A stretch of 64,000 bases of DNA from Spirochaetaceae bacterium UBA5556 (GTDB lineage: Bacteria; Spirochaetota; Spirochaetia; Treponematales; Rectinemataceae), in contig DIMW01000015.1 of NCBI GenBank assembly GCA_002425765.1, positions 186,001-250,000 on the forward strand. The letters are read 5' to 3'. The notes under the pieces are model-generated. The model had not been told where the DNA came from. It searched no databases and worked only from the letters and a program-made list of their open reading frames with translations. Positions 25,963 through 34,287 of this stretch are shown piece after piece (position 1 is the first letter of the stretch; every line of letters begins with the position of its first letter). The translations under genes and the position numbers were made by a program.

Positions 25963-26604
25963 TTAGGGTGCCAGTTTTGCTCTGGTGCGCATCATGACCG
26001 ACAATATTGCATAGCCGGAGGAGAGGTCTTCACGCTGTACAAGAACATCTTCAGGCACCTTGAGTTTCACATTGGTAAAGTTCCAGATCGCGCGAATGCC
26101 CGCGGCGACAATCGCATCACAGCTCGACTGGGCATAGGGCGACGGTACCGTAAGAATCGCCAATGTTATGTTCATTCTTTCGATAACCTCTTTAAGCTCT
26201 TCCATTCCGTAGACCTGTACCTGATGGATAGAGTGCTTCACTTTCGAGAGATCGTTGTCAAATGCAGCTACGATGTGCAGGCCATGATTTCTGAATTCCT
26301 GATAGCCTGTCAGCGCCGATCCAAGGTTGCCCGCTCCTACAATCGCCGCTTTTTGCTCGACGTCCCATGCCAGATAATGCTCGATGGCCGCTATAAGCTG
26401 CTCCACGGGGTAGCCCTTTTTGGGTTTTCCCACAATGCCGGTAATAGCAAGGTCTTTCCTGACCTGTATCGGTTCAAGGTTGAGCTCATTCGCGATCCAT
26501 GTACCTGAAATGTAGGGATCTCCCGTTCTCTGGAAAGTCCTAATGATATGGAGATATGAAGGCAATCGACGGATTGATGGTGCATAGCTCAGTTTCGTTT
26601 TCAT
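25963..26604 (-). CDS. rex: Redox-sensing transcriptional repressor Rex
   Basis: This 213-residue repressor reads the NADH/NAD+ ratio. It has a winged-helix N-terminus (SIRRLPSYLHIIRTF, LNLEPIQVRKDLAITG) and a Rossmann domain with GAGNLGSALTGY for NADH, followed by IVAAFDNDLSKV, AILTVPSPYAQ and the C-terminal swapped helix. Rex represses fermentative and respiratory genes when NADH is low. ATG 26604 has AAAGGAG, though 11 bases away. I found no clear TTGTGA-type Rex operator in its own leader. The P-loop NTPase gene follows. Confidence 0.95.
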   Translation of the reverse strand: MKTKLSYAPSIRRLPSYLHIIRTFQRTGDPYISGTWIANELNLEPIQVRKDLAITGIVGKPKKGYPVEQLIAAIEHYLAWDVEQKAAIVGAGNLGSALTGYQEFRNHGLHIVAAFDNDLSKVKHSIHQVQVYGMEELKEVIERMNITLAILTVPSPYAQSSCDAIVAAGIRAIWNFTNVKLKVPEDVLVQREDLSSGYAILSVMMRTRAKLAP

Positions 26605-26650
26605 GGGCGTATCGTCTCCTTTGACAGGTTGTATGAATAATTCTATATAT

Positions 26651-26680
26651 AGCGTATGCAGACATATCGATAAAAGTCAA
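26651..26680 (-). promoter_or_regulatory. rex promoter
   Basis: TTGACT (26680-26675) and TACGCT (26656-26651) are spaced by 18 bases on the minus strand, about 47 bases before the rex start. Confidence 0.4.
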
Positions 26681-26717
26681 GCGATTAGATAAACCCCTGA
26701 TACTACATCGCGGGGAG

Positions 26718-26761
26718 ACTAAAAGAAAGGCGCTGAGGAAAAGGAGGTAAACCTCAGCGCC
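26718..26761 (-). terminator. Strong terminator with a CCTCCT loop upstream of rex
   Basis: GGCGCTGAGG and CCTCAGCGCC form a perfect 10-bp stem around TTTACCTCCTTTT on the minus strand, followed by TTTCTTTTAG. It insulates rex from upstream transcription and probably ends the candidate small RNA. Confidence 0.85.
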
Positions 26762-26812
26762 GCCCCTCATGGGAAAATGACAAAATATCGGCATGCAAAC
26801 CTGCCGCTTTTT
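26722..26812 (-). ncRNA. Candidate small RNA with anti-Shine-Dalgarno loop (copy 1)
   Basis: A promoter at 26848-26820 would start a transcript near 26812 that ends at the terminator about 90 bases later. It has a small 5' hairpin (CGGCA...TGCCG, 26789-26806) and a 3' terminator hairpin whose 13-base loop contains ACCTCCTTTT, complementary to AGGAGG ribosome binding sites. The upstream gene stops 160 bases before the terminator, which favours an independent unit. A short reading frame beginning inside it runs into rex and is not convincing. Confidence 0.42.
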
Positions 26813-26819
26813 AAATTTT

Positions 26820-26848
26820 ATTATATCACAAAAGTATAGAATATGCAA
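26820..26848 (-). promoter_or_regulatory. Promoter of candidate small RNA
   Basis: TATAAT (26825-26820) is perfect and is preceded at 17 bases by TTGCAT (26848-26843) on the minus strand. Confidence 0.5.
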
Positions 26849-26921
26849 CTTACAAGTTGTTTTTTGTGAATTTATGCATATAGGGGGTTGACGGTAATTA
26901 GTTTTTGTATATGCAAAAACA

Positions 26922-27818
26922 TCAGTCCCACCACATTCTTCCAAAAAAGTCCGGATGAATCGAAGAACCGGCATGGCGGATCGAGCATGCGGTCTTTACC
27001 TGACCAAAAAGAGGGGAGAGGCGGTGTAAGAATAATTCGAGGGTCCGTCCGCCCGCGACGTCCTCATCATAGAGGATTACATTTTTGCCGCGAAAATCGA
27101 AAAGCCATGCCTGGTCCGAAAGACTTATGATTGGCTCTTCGTCATGGCGCTTGAACATTGAGAATCGGACGAAGTATAGCGGAACGTCCAGCAATCCCGA
27201 CAGAACGAGTGCGGGCATTATCGAGCCGTGCGCAGCCGCGACGAGCAGGCTGGGCTGATAGCCTTTTTTTATTTTTTCTGCAAGGGCCGACAGGAGAGAT
27301 GGCTGCGAGCCGAGCCATGTATAGTGGTCTTGCGCCGCGGTGTATACGAACGAAGAGACGGAAGCGGGAACCCCCGCGAGGAGGCGGTTCAAATTTTGCA
27401 CTGCATCCGGCGCAAAGCGGCAGCAGTCACGGGCGACATCTATAGCCCTCCAATAGAGCTCGCTTGCTCGCTGTATCTCTCCTAACGAATGGCTGATTCG
27501 ATACTTACGCGCTTCTTTGAGTTCGTAGTAGACCGTCGGGTGAAGGGGGAGTCCATGCTCGACGCAGATTTTATAGTTTAGAAGTACATTGACAACAGAC
27601 GGGGCAAGCACATAAAGGCGAATCGCCTTGTCGAGGAGGAGCCTGGACTGTTCCGGCGCCAGAGTGTTCAGGGGATCTTCTGTGGATACGAGATCCGACA
27701 TGAGGTCAGCGATAGTGGATATGATGGTTTGAAAAGGCATCGAACAGTTCATCTGCTCCGGAGGAGATTCCCAGTCGGCCCATTCAAGAATTTGCATGAA
27801 TTTCAAAAGCGATGACAT
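26922..27818 (-). CDS. Phosphoribosyltransferase-like domain protein of unknown function
   Basis: This ~298-residue protein has a C-terminal half reminiscent of type-I phosphoribosyltransferases: SLLVAAAHGSIMPALVLSGLL (a P-loop-like turn), a FRGKNVILYDEDVAGGRTLELFL segment matching the hydrophobic-x-Asp-Asp/Glu-x-x-T-Gly-x-T PRPP motif with D-E-D, and a preceding hydrophobic strand. The N-terminal ~150 residues are helical and not recognised. I start at ATG 27818, since the longer frame reaches into the divergent gene. It has no clear ribosome binding site and may be leaderless. It is divergent from the MobA-like gene. Confidence 0.6.
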   Translation of the reverse strand: MSSLLKFMQILEWADWESPPEQMNCSMPFQTIISTIADLMSDLVSTEDPLNTLAPEQSRLLLDKAIRLYVLAPSVVNVLLNYKICVEHGLPLHPTVYYELKEARKYRISHSLGEIQRASELYWRAIDVARDCCRFAPDAVQNLNRLLAGVPASVSSFVYTAAQDHYTWLGSQPSLLSALAEKIKKGYQPSLLVAAAHGSIMPALVLSGLLDVPLYFVRFSMFKRHDEEPIISLSDQAWLFDFRGKNVILYDEDVAGGRTLELFLHRLSPLFGQVKTACSIRHAGSSIHPDFFGRMWWD

Positions 27819-27872
27819 AATGTAAATGTATGGTAGACTAGAACGGGGCACAAGTCTTGAAGGAAAAAACGG

Positions 27873-28544
27873 ATGGGACAAAGCAGGGTTAACCAACAAT
27901 TTGCGCACTGGCCGAGACTCCCGATCACCGCAGCCATTCTCAACGGCGGTAAGGCCCGCCGTTTTGGGGGCAGGGATAAGCAGATGCTGGAAATTCAGGG
28001 TATGCCCATCGGTCTTGCCCTCGCCTCGATATTGAATGAGGCCGCTCGAGAGGTTCTGATAGTCGGCAAACCACACTCAATGTACGTACCGCTGGGAATT
28101 CGGCAGTATGAAGATGATGTGAAAGGGAAAGGGCCTGTCGCCGCCCTTTTTTCGGCGTTACGGCACGCTGCCGAGGAGTGGGTGTTTCTCTGCGCGGTGG
28201 ATACGCCCTTTGTGTCTCCTCGGCTGATGGGGCGTCTCTACTCGAGGGCGAGGGAGCGGGATGCCGACATCGTGCTCTGCGAGAGCGGCGGCCTGGTGCA
28301 GCCATTTTCCGCCCTGTATAGAAAAAGCCTCGCCATGGAACTCGCGCGGTGCGTGCAGGCCAATCCGTCGGCATCCTTTCGGCAGTTTATCATGACGCAG
28401 CGTCATGACATCGTCCGCGAGCAGGAAGTGGCGGCGCTCTGCGACCCAGCTTTGGTGTTTTTGAATATCAATGATCCCGCCTCTTTCGAGACGGCACTCA
28501 GAAAAGCAGCGTGCCATGGACTATTTCACGATACTCAAGTATAG
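27873..28544 (+). CDS. MobA-like nucleotidyltransferase
   Basis: This 223-residue protein has the MobA/NTP-transferase fold: AAILNGGKARRFGGRDKQMLEIQG near the start and FLCAVDTPFVSP (metal-binding aspartate) near residue 110. MobA attaches GMP to molybdopterin, and relatives act on other cofactors or sugars. The opening reads LNGGKARRFGG rather than LAGGxSxRMG, so the exact substrate is open. ATG 27873 follows AAGGAAAA. It is the first gene of a unit with tatA and tatC, which is sensible if it helps mature Tat-exported molybdoenzymes. Confidence 0.8.
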   Translation: MGQSRVNQQFAHWPRLPITAAILNGGKARRFGGRDKQMLEIQGMPIGLALASILNEAAREVLIVGKPHSMYVPLGIRQYEDDVKGKGPVAALFSALRHAAEEWVFLCAVDTPFVSPRLMGRLYSRARERDADIVLCESGGLVQPFSALYRKSLAMELARCVQANPSASFRQFIMTQRHDIVREQEVAALCDPALVFLNINDPASFETALRKAACHGLFHDTQV

Positions 28545-28571
28545 TGTAAAAACATTATTCAGGAGGGGAGT

Positions 28572-28817
28572 ATGTTTGGCAGAATAGGCCCTATGGAGCT
28601 GATCCTCATACTTGTTATCGCGCTGATCATCTTTGGCCCGAAAAAACTACCTGAGATTGGCAAGGCGATCGGCGACGCCTTTAAGGCGTTCAAGAAAACC
28701 CAAGAGGACGTCTCGAAGGAAGTAGATAAGGTCACTTCCGATACCCCGGCAAAATCGAGTGAGCCCAAAGAGGCTGTCCAGAAGGACGCAGAACAAGGCG
28801 AAGCCATAAAGAGCTGA
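28572..28817 (+). CDS. tatA: Twin-arginine translocase subunit TatA
   Basis: This 81-residue protein has one N-terminal membrane helix ([23 protein letters not shown]) with the FGPKKLP hinge, an amphipathic helix ([13 protein letters not shown]) and a charged tail. TatA oligomers form the conduit that exports folded proteins. AGGAGGGG precedes the ATG. It lies 27 bases after the MobA-like gene and 16 bases before tatC. A single TatA-type gene plus tatC suggests a minimal TatAC system. Confidence 0.93.
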   Translation: MFGRIGPMELILILVIALIIFGPKKLPEIGKAIGDAFKAFKKTQEDVSKEVDKVTSDTPAKSSEPKEAVQKDAEQGEAIKS

Positions 28818-28833
28818 TGTCCTTCAATTAGCA

Positions 28834-29547
28834 ATGACATATCTTGAACATTTGACGGAACTCAGAAAGCGTCTTCTGATCGCTCTCGCCGTCTTTCTGG
28901 GATTTTCGATTCTCTGTTTCGGCTGGTCCAAGGGGCTCGCCACTTTTCTTGTGTCTCCCGTGCAGCCGGTTGAGTTTGTTTTTCTGTCGCCACCGGATTT
29001 GTTCATGACATATCTTTCGCTCTCGCTGTACGCGGGCTTTGTGCTGAGCCTGCCCATAATTTTATACGAGATCGGAATGTTTATCTGGCCCGGCCTGGAG
29101 AAAAAGGAGCGAACGGTCATATTTCTGTCTCTGCTGCTGGGCGCGCTGCTTTTTCTCGCCGGCGCGGCGTTCGGATTTTTTGTCATGCTGCCTTATATGC
29201 TGAAGTTTTTCCTCGGTTTTGGCACCGAGGGGATTAAGCCAATGATCTCCATCCGGGATTATCTCAATTTTGTGGGACAGATTGTGCTCTCATTTGGCAT
29301 AGCGTTCGAATTGCCCGTGGTGAGCACCGCTCTCGCGGGCCTTGGGGTGATCAATGCCGCTCAGCTGAAATCAGCTCGGAAGATTGCCATACTCGTGATT
29401 TTTATTGTCGCTGCGATACTCACACCACCCGATGTTGTATCTCAGCTTCTTCTTGCACTGCCGTTGCTTCTGCTCTTCGAAATCTCCATTGTGTTGGCCT
29501 CATTCGTGGAGAAAAAATCAAAGGCCAAAGTTCAAGAGGCGATTTGA
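28834..29547 (+). CDS. tatC: Twin-arginine translocase subunit TatC
   Basis: This 237-residue membrane protein has six predicted helices and the TatC signature YLEHLTELRKRLLIAL at the N-terminus, then SPPDLFMTYLSLSLYAGFVLSLPIILYEI and FGIAFELPV with the conserved glutamate. TatC recognises twin-arginine signal peptides. ATG 28834 has no clear ribosome binding site, so translation is probably coupled to tatA. It ends the mobA-like-tatA-tatC unit. Confidence 0.95.
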   Translation: MTYLEHLTELRKRLLIALAVFLGFSILCFGWSKGLATFLVSPVQPVEFVFLSPPDLFMTYLSLSLYAGFVLSLPIILYEIGMFIWPGLEKKERTVIFLSLLLGALLFLAGAAFGFFVMLPYMLKFFLGFGTEGIKPMISIRDYLNFVGQIVLSFGIAFELPVVSTALAGLGVINAAQLKSARKIAILVIFIVAAILTPPDVVSQLLLALPLLLLFEISIVLASFVEKKSKAKVQEAI

Positions 29548-29571
29548 TTTTTGTAAATATAGCCTTATAAT
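29544..29571 (+). promoter_or_regulatory. ftcD promoter
   Basis: TTGATT (29544-29549) and TATAAT (29566-29571) are spaced by 16 bases; a second TATAAT overlaps at 29571-29576. GGAGG precedes the ATG at 29600. The -35 overlaps the tatC stop. Confidence 0.5.
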
Positions 29572-29599
29572 ATAATGAATAATATATACTGGAGGCAGT

Positions 29600-31252
29600 A
29601 TGGACAAGCCTTTGGTTGAATGTGTGCCGAATTTTTCTGAAGGCAGGGATCGCGCAAAAATCGAGGCGATTGCAAATGCCATACGATCCATCCCCGATGT
29701 CGCTCTGCTCGATGTGGATCCGGGGTATGATACGAACCGGACGGTATATACGTTTGTGGGGGCTCCGGAGCCAGTGAAACAGGCCGCCCTCGCCGCGGCG
29801 CGGACGGCGCGTGAAGTAATCGACATGAAGACCCACCATGGGGCTCATCCCCGGATTGGCGCGCTCGATGTGTGCCCCTTTGTGCCGGTTTCGGGCGTCT
29901 CCATGGCGGAATGCGTGCGGCTGTCAAAGGATTTCGGCGAGCGACTCGCCGAAGAATTCAAGGTCCCCGTGTTTTTATATGAGAGCTCCGCGTCGCGCCC
30001 TGAGCGCCAAAGCCTCGCCTATATTCGGGCTGGCGAGTATGAAGGGCTTGAGAATAAATTGTCCGATCCCGGCTGGCGGCCGGACTATGGGCCCGCACGG
30101 TTTGACGCGCGGTGGGGCGCCACGGTGACGGGCGCGAGGGAATTTCTCATAGCATACAATATCAATCTCAATACAAAGGATAAAAAGCTCGCGCACGATA
30201 TCGCGTTGAGCATTCGGGAAGCCGGGCGCAGCACAAAGGACCTTGAAGGCAATGTGGTGAGAGTGCCAGGACGCCTTCGGTCCGTCCGCGCGATTGGATG
30301 GTACATAGACGCGTATCAGTGCGCCCAGGTTTCTGTCAACCTGCTCGACTTCCACGAGACGCCCCTGTACTCGGTATTCGATACCGTAAAAGAGGAAGCC
30401 GAGGCCCGGGGGCTCTACATAACAGGCTCAGAGCTCATAGGGCTTATTCCTCTCGAAGCGATACGGGCCTGTGGCTGGTATTACCGCAAGAAGATGGGCA
30501 AGAGTCCGGCGCTTCCGGATCGCGAGCTGGTGGATCTGGCCGTCCAGACGCTCGGTTTGAAGTCCGTCCAGCCTTTTGAGTCAAATAAAAAGATTGTCGA
30601 ATGGGCTATCGGAAGGGCGAAGCCCCTTGTTTCGATGGACCTTCGCTTTTTTGTCGATACGGTCTCTTCTGATTCGCCGGCGCCTGGCGGAGGGTCGGTG
30701 GCGGCTCTCGCGGGAGCTCTGGGAGCGGCCCTTGCCGCGATGGACGCGAACCTGACCGTGGGCAAGAAGGGGTATGAGAGCGTCTATGAGTCGCTCTCCG
30801 CGCTTGGCGCCAGGGCCCAGGACTTGAAGGGTGCGCTGCTGGACCTTGTGGATGAAGACACCGTCGCTTTCAACGGCGTCATGGAAGCTATGAGGCTTCC
30901 CAAATCGTCCGACGCTGAAAAGATCGCCAGAGGCGCCGCGATCGAAGCGGCGGGGAAGTACGCAGCCCGGGTCCCCTTGAGGACGGCGGAACGCTGCCTT
31001 GAAGCGATGCAGTTGTGCGAGGATGCCATAAGATCGGGAAACGTGAATTCGGTGACTGACGCTGCGTCCGGGTGCACCATAGCCCACGCAGGCCTGACGA
31101 GCGCGCTCATGAACGTGCGCGTCAATGTCCGGACGCTTACCGATGAACCGTTCAAGGCGGCGATGCTCCGCGATTGCGAAGCCCTTGAAAATCAGGCATC
31201 GAAAGTCAGACTTGAGATGGACGCGGCAGTATCGGATGTTTTCAACAACTGA
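29600..31252 (+). CDS. ftcD: Bifunctional glutamate formimidoyltransferase / formimidoyl-THF cyclodeaminase
   Basis: This 550-residue fusion moves the formimino group of formimidoylglutamate to tetrahydrofolate and deaminates it to methenyl-THF. Residues ~1-300 are the formiminotransferase (VECVPNFSEGRD, THHGAHPRIGALDVCPFVPV, GRLRSVRAIGWYIDAYQCAQVSVNLLD). Residues ~340-550 are the cyclodeaminase, with the glycine-rich SPAPGGGSVAALAGALGAALAAM and SVTDAASGCTIAHAGL. The two-domain form is the same arrangement as vertebrate FTCD. No hut gene is nearby. It feeds one-carbon units to folD, 8 kb downstream. Confidence 0.95.
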   Translation: MDKPLVECVPNFSEGRDRAKIEAIANAIRSIPDVALLDVDPGYDTNRTVYTFVGAPEPVKQAALAAARTAREVIDMKTHHGAHPRIGALDVCPFVPVSGVSMAECVRLSKDFGERLAEEFKVPVFLYESSASRPERQSLAYIRAGEYEGLENKLSDPGWRPDYGPARFDARWGATVTGAREFLIAYNINLNTKDKKLAHDIALSIREAGRSTKDLEGNVVRVPGRLRSVRAIGWYIDAYQCAQVSVNLLDFHETPLYSVFDTVKEEAEARGLYITGSELIGLIPLEAIRACGWYYRKKMGKSPALPDRELVDLAVQTLGLKSVQPFESNKKIVEWAIGRAKPLVSMDLRFFVDTVSSDSPAPGGGSVAALAGALGAALAAMDANLTVGKKGYESVYESLSALGARAQDLKGALLDLVDEDTVAFNGVMEAMRLPKSSDAEKIARGAAIEAAGKYAARVPLRTAERCLEAMQLCEDAIRSGNVNSVTDAASGCTIAHAGLTSALMNVRVNVRTLTDEPFKAAMLRDCEALENQASKVRLEMDAAVSDVFNN

Positions 31253-31323
31253 TACCATCCCCGGACAATTCGCGCCTGGGTTTTTAGCGTCTCATGGCGG
31301 GTAAATAATTATGCAAAAAAGTA

Positions 31324-31352
31324 TTGACCAAGAGGCTAAGGCATACTATACC
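31324..31352 (+). promoter_or_regulatory. potABCD promoter
   Basis: TTGACC (31324-31329) and TATACC (31347-31352) are spaced by 17 bases, about 37 bases before the potA ATG. Confidence 0.5.
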
Positions 31353-31388
31353 TTGCGTTGAATTCTTGTGATCCAAGGAGCCTCTGGG

Positions 31389-32498
31389 ATGAAAGGCGCT
31401 GATGTTGACATCTTGGGTGTTTCGAAGTTTTTTGGCTCTTTCCAGGCGCTGCAAAAAGTGAGCCTTTCAATCTCGAAAGGGGAGTTTTTTTCTCTTCTGG
31501 GACCTTCAGGCTGTGGAAAGACCACGGTCCTCCGTTTAATAGGGGGCTTCGAAGACCCAGACGGCGGTTCCATCGCCATAGAGGGCAAGAACGTCGTGGG
31601 CCTTCCCCCGGACAAACGGCACTGCAACACCGTATTTCAGAGCTATGCCCTTTTCCCTCATCTCAGTGTTTTCGAGAACGTGGCCTTTCCGCTGCGGATA
31701 CGGAAGACACCACAGCAGCTCGTGCGCGAGAAAGTCATGCATTACCTCTCGCTTGTGCAGCTCGAAATGCATGTCAACAAGAAGCCCTCACAACTCTCGG
31801 GCGGACAGCGGCAGCGCGTGGCGATTGCCCGGGCGCTCATCAACGAACCTTCGATTCTGCTTCTCGACGAGCCATTGTCCGCCCTCGACGCCAAGCTCAG
31901 ACAGCACATGCTCATGGAGCTGGACGCGATTCACGACAAGGTCGGCATAACGTTCATCTACGTGACGCACGATCAGCAGGAAGCGCTCTCGGTGTCGGAC
32001 CGCATCGCCGTGATGAACATGGGCGAGGTGTTGCAGATTGGCACGCCCCGGCAGATCTATGAAAATCCGGCGACTGAATTTGTCGCTCGCTTTATCGGCG
32101 AAACCAACGTCTTCAACCTGAAGATCGTATCTATTGATGGTATTAAAATATATGGGGAAACAGACGGGCTCGGCCCGATGTTTGTCGACGATGAGACCGA
32201 TGCCAGGCCGGGAGAGACCGTGCTCGCGACCATAAGGCCGGAGAAGATCCGCATATCGACGGACATTCCCAACACAAGCGGAGGGCGTATCAATATACTC
32301 CATGGGTATGTGGCCGAGCCCATATACTCAGGCTTCCAGACAAAGTATGTCGTGCAGCTCGATACGGGCGTGATGGTCACCGTGTACAGGCAGCACGCGA
32401 ACTGGTCCGAAGGGATTCCCGATATCGAATGGAAGGATGAAGTCTATCTGTCATTCAGCGCGGCGGACATGGTGATCGTGGAGATGCGCGGACAATGA
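31389..32498 (+). CDS. potA: Spermidine/putrescine ABC transporter ATPase
   Basis: This 369-residue ATPase powers polyamine import. Walker A GPSGCGKTTVLRLIGG, the Q-loop QSYALFPHLSV, the ABC signature QLSGGQRQRVAIARAL, Walker B LLLDEPLSALDAK and the H-loop THDQQEAL are all intact. A C-terminal TOBE-type beta domain spans ~250-369. I choose ATG 31389, which has AAGGAG eight bases upstream, instead of GTG 31368. It overlaps potB by four bases. Confidence 0.95.
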   Translation: MKGADVDILGVSKFFGSFQALQKVSLSISKGEFFSLLGPSGCGKTTVLRLIGGFEDPDGGSIAIEGKNVVGLPPDKRHCNTVFQSYALFPHLSVFENVAFPLRIRKTPQQLVREKVMHYLSLVQLEMHVNKKPSQLSGGQRQRVAIARALINEPSILLLDEPLSALDAKLRQHMLMELDAIHDKVGITFIYVTHDQQEALSVSDRIAVMNMGEVLQIGTPRQIYENPATEFVARFIGETNVFNLKIVSIDGIKIYGETDGLGPMFVDDETDARPGETVLATIRPEKIRISTDIPNTSGGRINILHGYVAEPIYSGFQTKYVVQLDTGVMVTVYRQHANWSEGIPDIEWKDEVYLSFSAADMVIVEMRGQ

Positions 32499-33379
32499 AA
32501 AAACAGATAGGACTCTTGTACTCGCTGCCGCAGATCGTATGGCTGTTTGTGTTCTTCGCCGCGCCTCTGTGCATAATCATCGCGTACTCATTCCTGAAGA
32601 AGGGGCTCTATGGAGGGGTCGAACCGCAGTTCAGCGTCGAGGCCTATACGGCGATGGCCAACCCCAACATTCTTCTTGTCACATGGCGCACGCTCAAGAT
32701 GTCCGTCATCGCGACGGCGCTCACTATTCTTATTGCGCTGCCCTGCGGCTATAGCATCGCGCGCTCCAAGAATCAGGCGATCCGGCTGTTTCTGGTCATA
32801 GTCCCCTTCTGGACCAATTTCCTCGTGCGCATCTACGCGTGGATTGCCATTTTGGGAAATGAAGGCTTTCTGAATGACATCCTCCGTGCCCTGCACCTGA
32901 CCACCGAGAGCGTCCAGTTCCTGTACAACCAGACAGCCGTCATCCTCGTCCTCGTATACATGTATCTGCCCTACGCGATCCTACCGCTTTTCTCGACAAT
33001 CGATAAGTTCGATTTCACTCTTCTCGACGCGGCGAGAGATTTGGGCGCGAGCCGCTTCCAGTCATATCTGCGTGTTCTTCTGCCGAACATCAAGAGCGGG
33101 CTGGTGACGGCGGGACTTTTCACCTTCGTCCCGATCTTCGGGGCATATGCGGTTCCTCTCCTCGTAGGAGGCAAGGATTCTTACATGCTGGGCAACATCA
33201 TCGCCGATCAGCTGACCAAGACACGCAACTGGCCGCTGGCCTCGTCCATTTCGATGACGGTGACCGTGCTCACCACCGGTCTCGTATTTTTCATCGCGAT
33301 GCGGAAACCGCGCGAACAGGAACAGGTGTTCGATGCGGACCCCGCGTTCATGCAGACGGCTTCCGCCGGGAAAAGGTGA
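32495..33379 (+). CDS. potB: Spermidine/putrescine ABC transporter permease
   Basis: This 294-residue permease has six predicted membrane helices. The cytoplasmic EAA-type loop (LLDAARDLGASRFQSYLRVLLPNIKSGL) contacts PotA. IPFWTNFLVRIYAWIAIL-type residues match PotB. It starts in an ATGA overlap with potA and is followed three bases later by potC. Confidence 0.94.
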   Translation: MKKQIGLLYSLPQIVWLFVFFAAPLCIIIAYSFLKKGLYGGVEPQFSVEAYTAMANPNILLVTWRTLKMSVIATALTILIALPCGYSIARSKNQAIRLFLVIVPFWTNFLVRIYAWIAILGNEGFLNDILRALHLTTESVQFLYNQTAVILVLVYMYLPYAILPLFSTIDKFDFTLLDAARDLGASRFQSYLRVLLPNIKSGLVTAGLFTFVPIFGAYAVPLLVGGKDSYMLGNIIADQLTKTRNWPLASSISMTVTVLTTGLVFFIAMRKPREQEQVFDADPAFMQTASAGKR

Positions 33380-33382
33380 TCT

Positions 33383-34261
33383 ATGATGCACATACCGAGA
33401 CGGCCAAAAGCACTGCGGATCGCCATGCTGTGGAGGGCGCGGCGCATGCTGCGAAAGGGTGGCGTCGCCGCGCGCAAGTTCATGCCGGCCCGTTCCTCCC
33501 TCTCCAACACGATTTACTGGGTGGTCATAGGATTCCTCTTCCTGCCCCTGTTCGTGCTCGTGTTTTATTCCTTCAATTCTGGAAGACAGACCACATGGCA
33601 GGGTTTTTCCTTCGTGTGGTACCAGAAACTGGTGATGGAGTCGCCCGAACTCTGGCGCGCTTTCTCCAATTCCATCATCATAGCCTTCGGCTCGGCCCTG
33701 ATGTCGACGGCCATAGGCAGCCTGGCGGCGGTCGGGACCGCGCGCTATTCCTTCAAGCTCAAAAACTTTGTCTCCACCATGAGCTTTGTGCCGATGATTC
33801 TGCCCGAGATCGTCGTCGGCGTGTCGCTGCTCATCTTCTTCGCGGGCGTCGGTCTGAAGCTGGGGCTCCTCACGGTGTGGATCGCGCATACGACCTTCAA
33901 TCTGCCCTTTGTGTATCTGCTGGTGTCGGCGAGGCTCGACGAGTCCGACCCGAGCATCGTGGAGGCCGCGAGGGACCTCGGCGCGAACGAAGTGCAGATA
34001 CTTTTCCGCATCATTCTGCCGATGGCCCTGCCGGGCATATTGAGCGCCTTTCTGACCGCGGTTACGCTCTCGCTCGAGGACTTCGTGATCACCTTCTTCG
34101 TGACCGGCCCGGGCGGAACGACGCTCCCTCTCTATATCTATTCCATGATCCGGTTCGGGGTTTCGCCGGTCATCAATGCGCTGTCCGCGGTGATGGTCGC
34201 CGGGACCGTGCTTCTCGTATATCCGATGAGGAATTTCCTCAAAGTGTTCGCGGCGCGATGA
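33383..34261 (+). CDS. potC: Spermidine/putrescine ABC transporter permease
   Basis: This 292-residue second permease has a basic N-terminal extension of about 35 residues before six membrane helices. The EAA loop reads IVEAARDLGANEVQILFRIILPMALPGI, and LEDFVITFFVTGPGGTTLPLYIYSMIRFGVSP matches PotC. AAAAGGTGAT precedes ATG 33383. Its stop overlaps an in-frame ATG of the following potD reading frame, although potD more likely starts 30 bases later. Confidence 0.94.
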   Translation: MMHIPRRPKALRIAMLWRARRMLRKGGVAARKFMPARSSLSNTIYWVVIGFLFLPLFVLVFYSFNSGRQTTWQGFSFVWYQKLVMESPELWRAFSNSIIIAFGSALMSTAIGSLAAVGTARYSFKLKNFVSTMSFVPMILPEIVVGVSLLIFFAGVGLKLGLLTVWIAHTTFNLPFVYLLVSARLDESDPSIVEAARDLGANEVQILFRIILPMALPGILSAFLTAVTLSLEDFVITFFVTGPGGTTLPLYIYSMIRFGVSPVINALSAVMVAGTVLLVYPMRNFLKVFAAR

Positions 34262-34287
34262 TTTTGCGCATACAAAGGAGGCTCAAC

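Larger units (their letters stand above)
26605..26921. other. 317-base non-coding region upstream of rex
   Basis: The region holds a candidate rex promoter (26651-26680), a strong terminator hairpin (26718-26761), a candidate ~90-nt small RNA and its promoter (26820-26848). The rest, up to the stop of the gene at 26922, is AT-rich with three TATGCA-type repeats. No open reading frame looks real. Confidence 0.5.

Noticed and set aside
26540..26794. Minus-strand frame MPIFCHFPMRGG... starting inside the candidate small RNA and overlapping rex
   Set aside because: It passes through the terminator hairpin and the start of rex in another frame, and shows no family features.
33376..34260. Long open frame preceding potD in the same frame, overlapping potC
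   Set aside because: The translation is Arg/His/Gly rich without domains, while the other frame encodes a clear PotC permease. potD has its own AAAGGAGG and lipoprotein signal at 34288.
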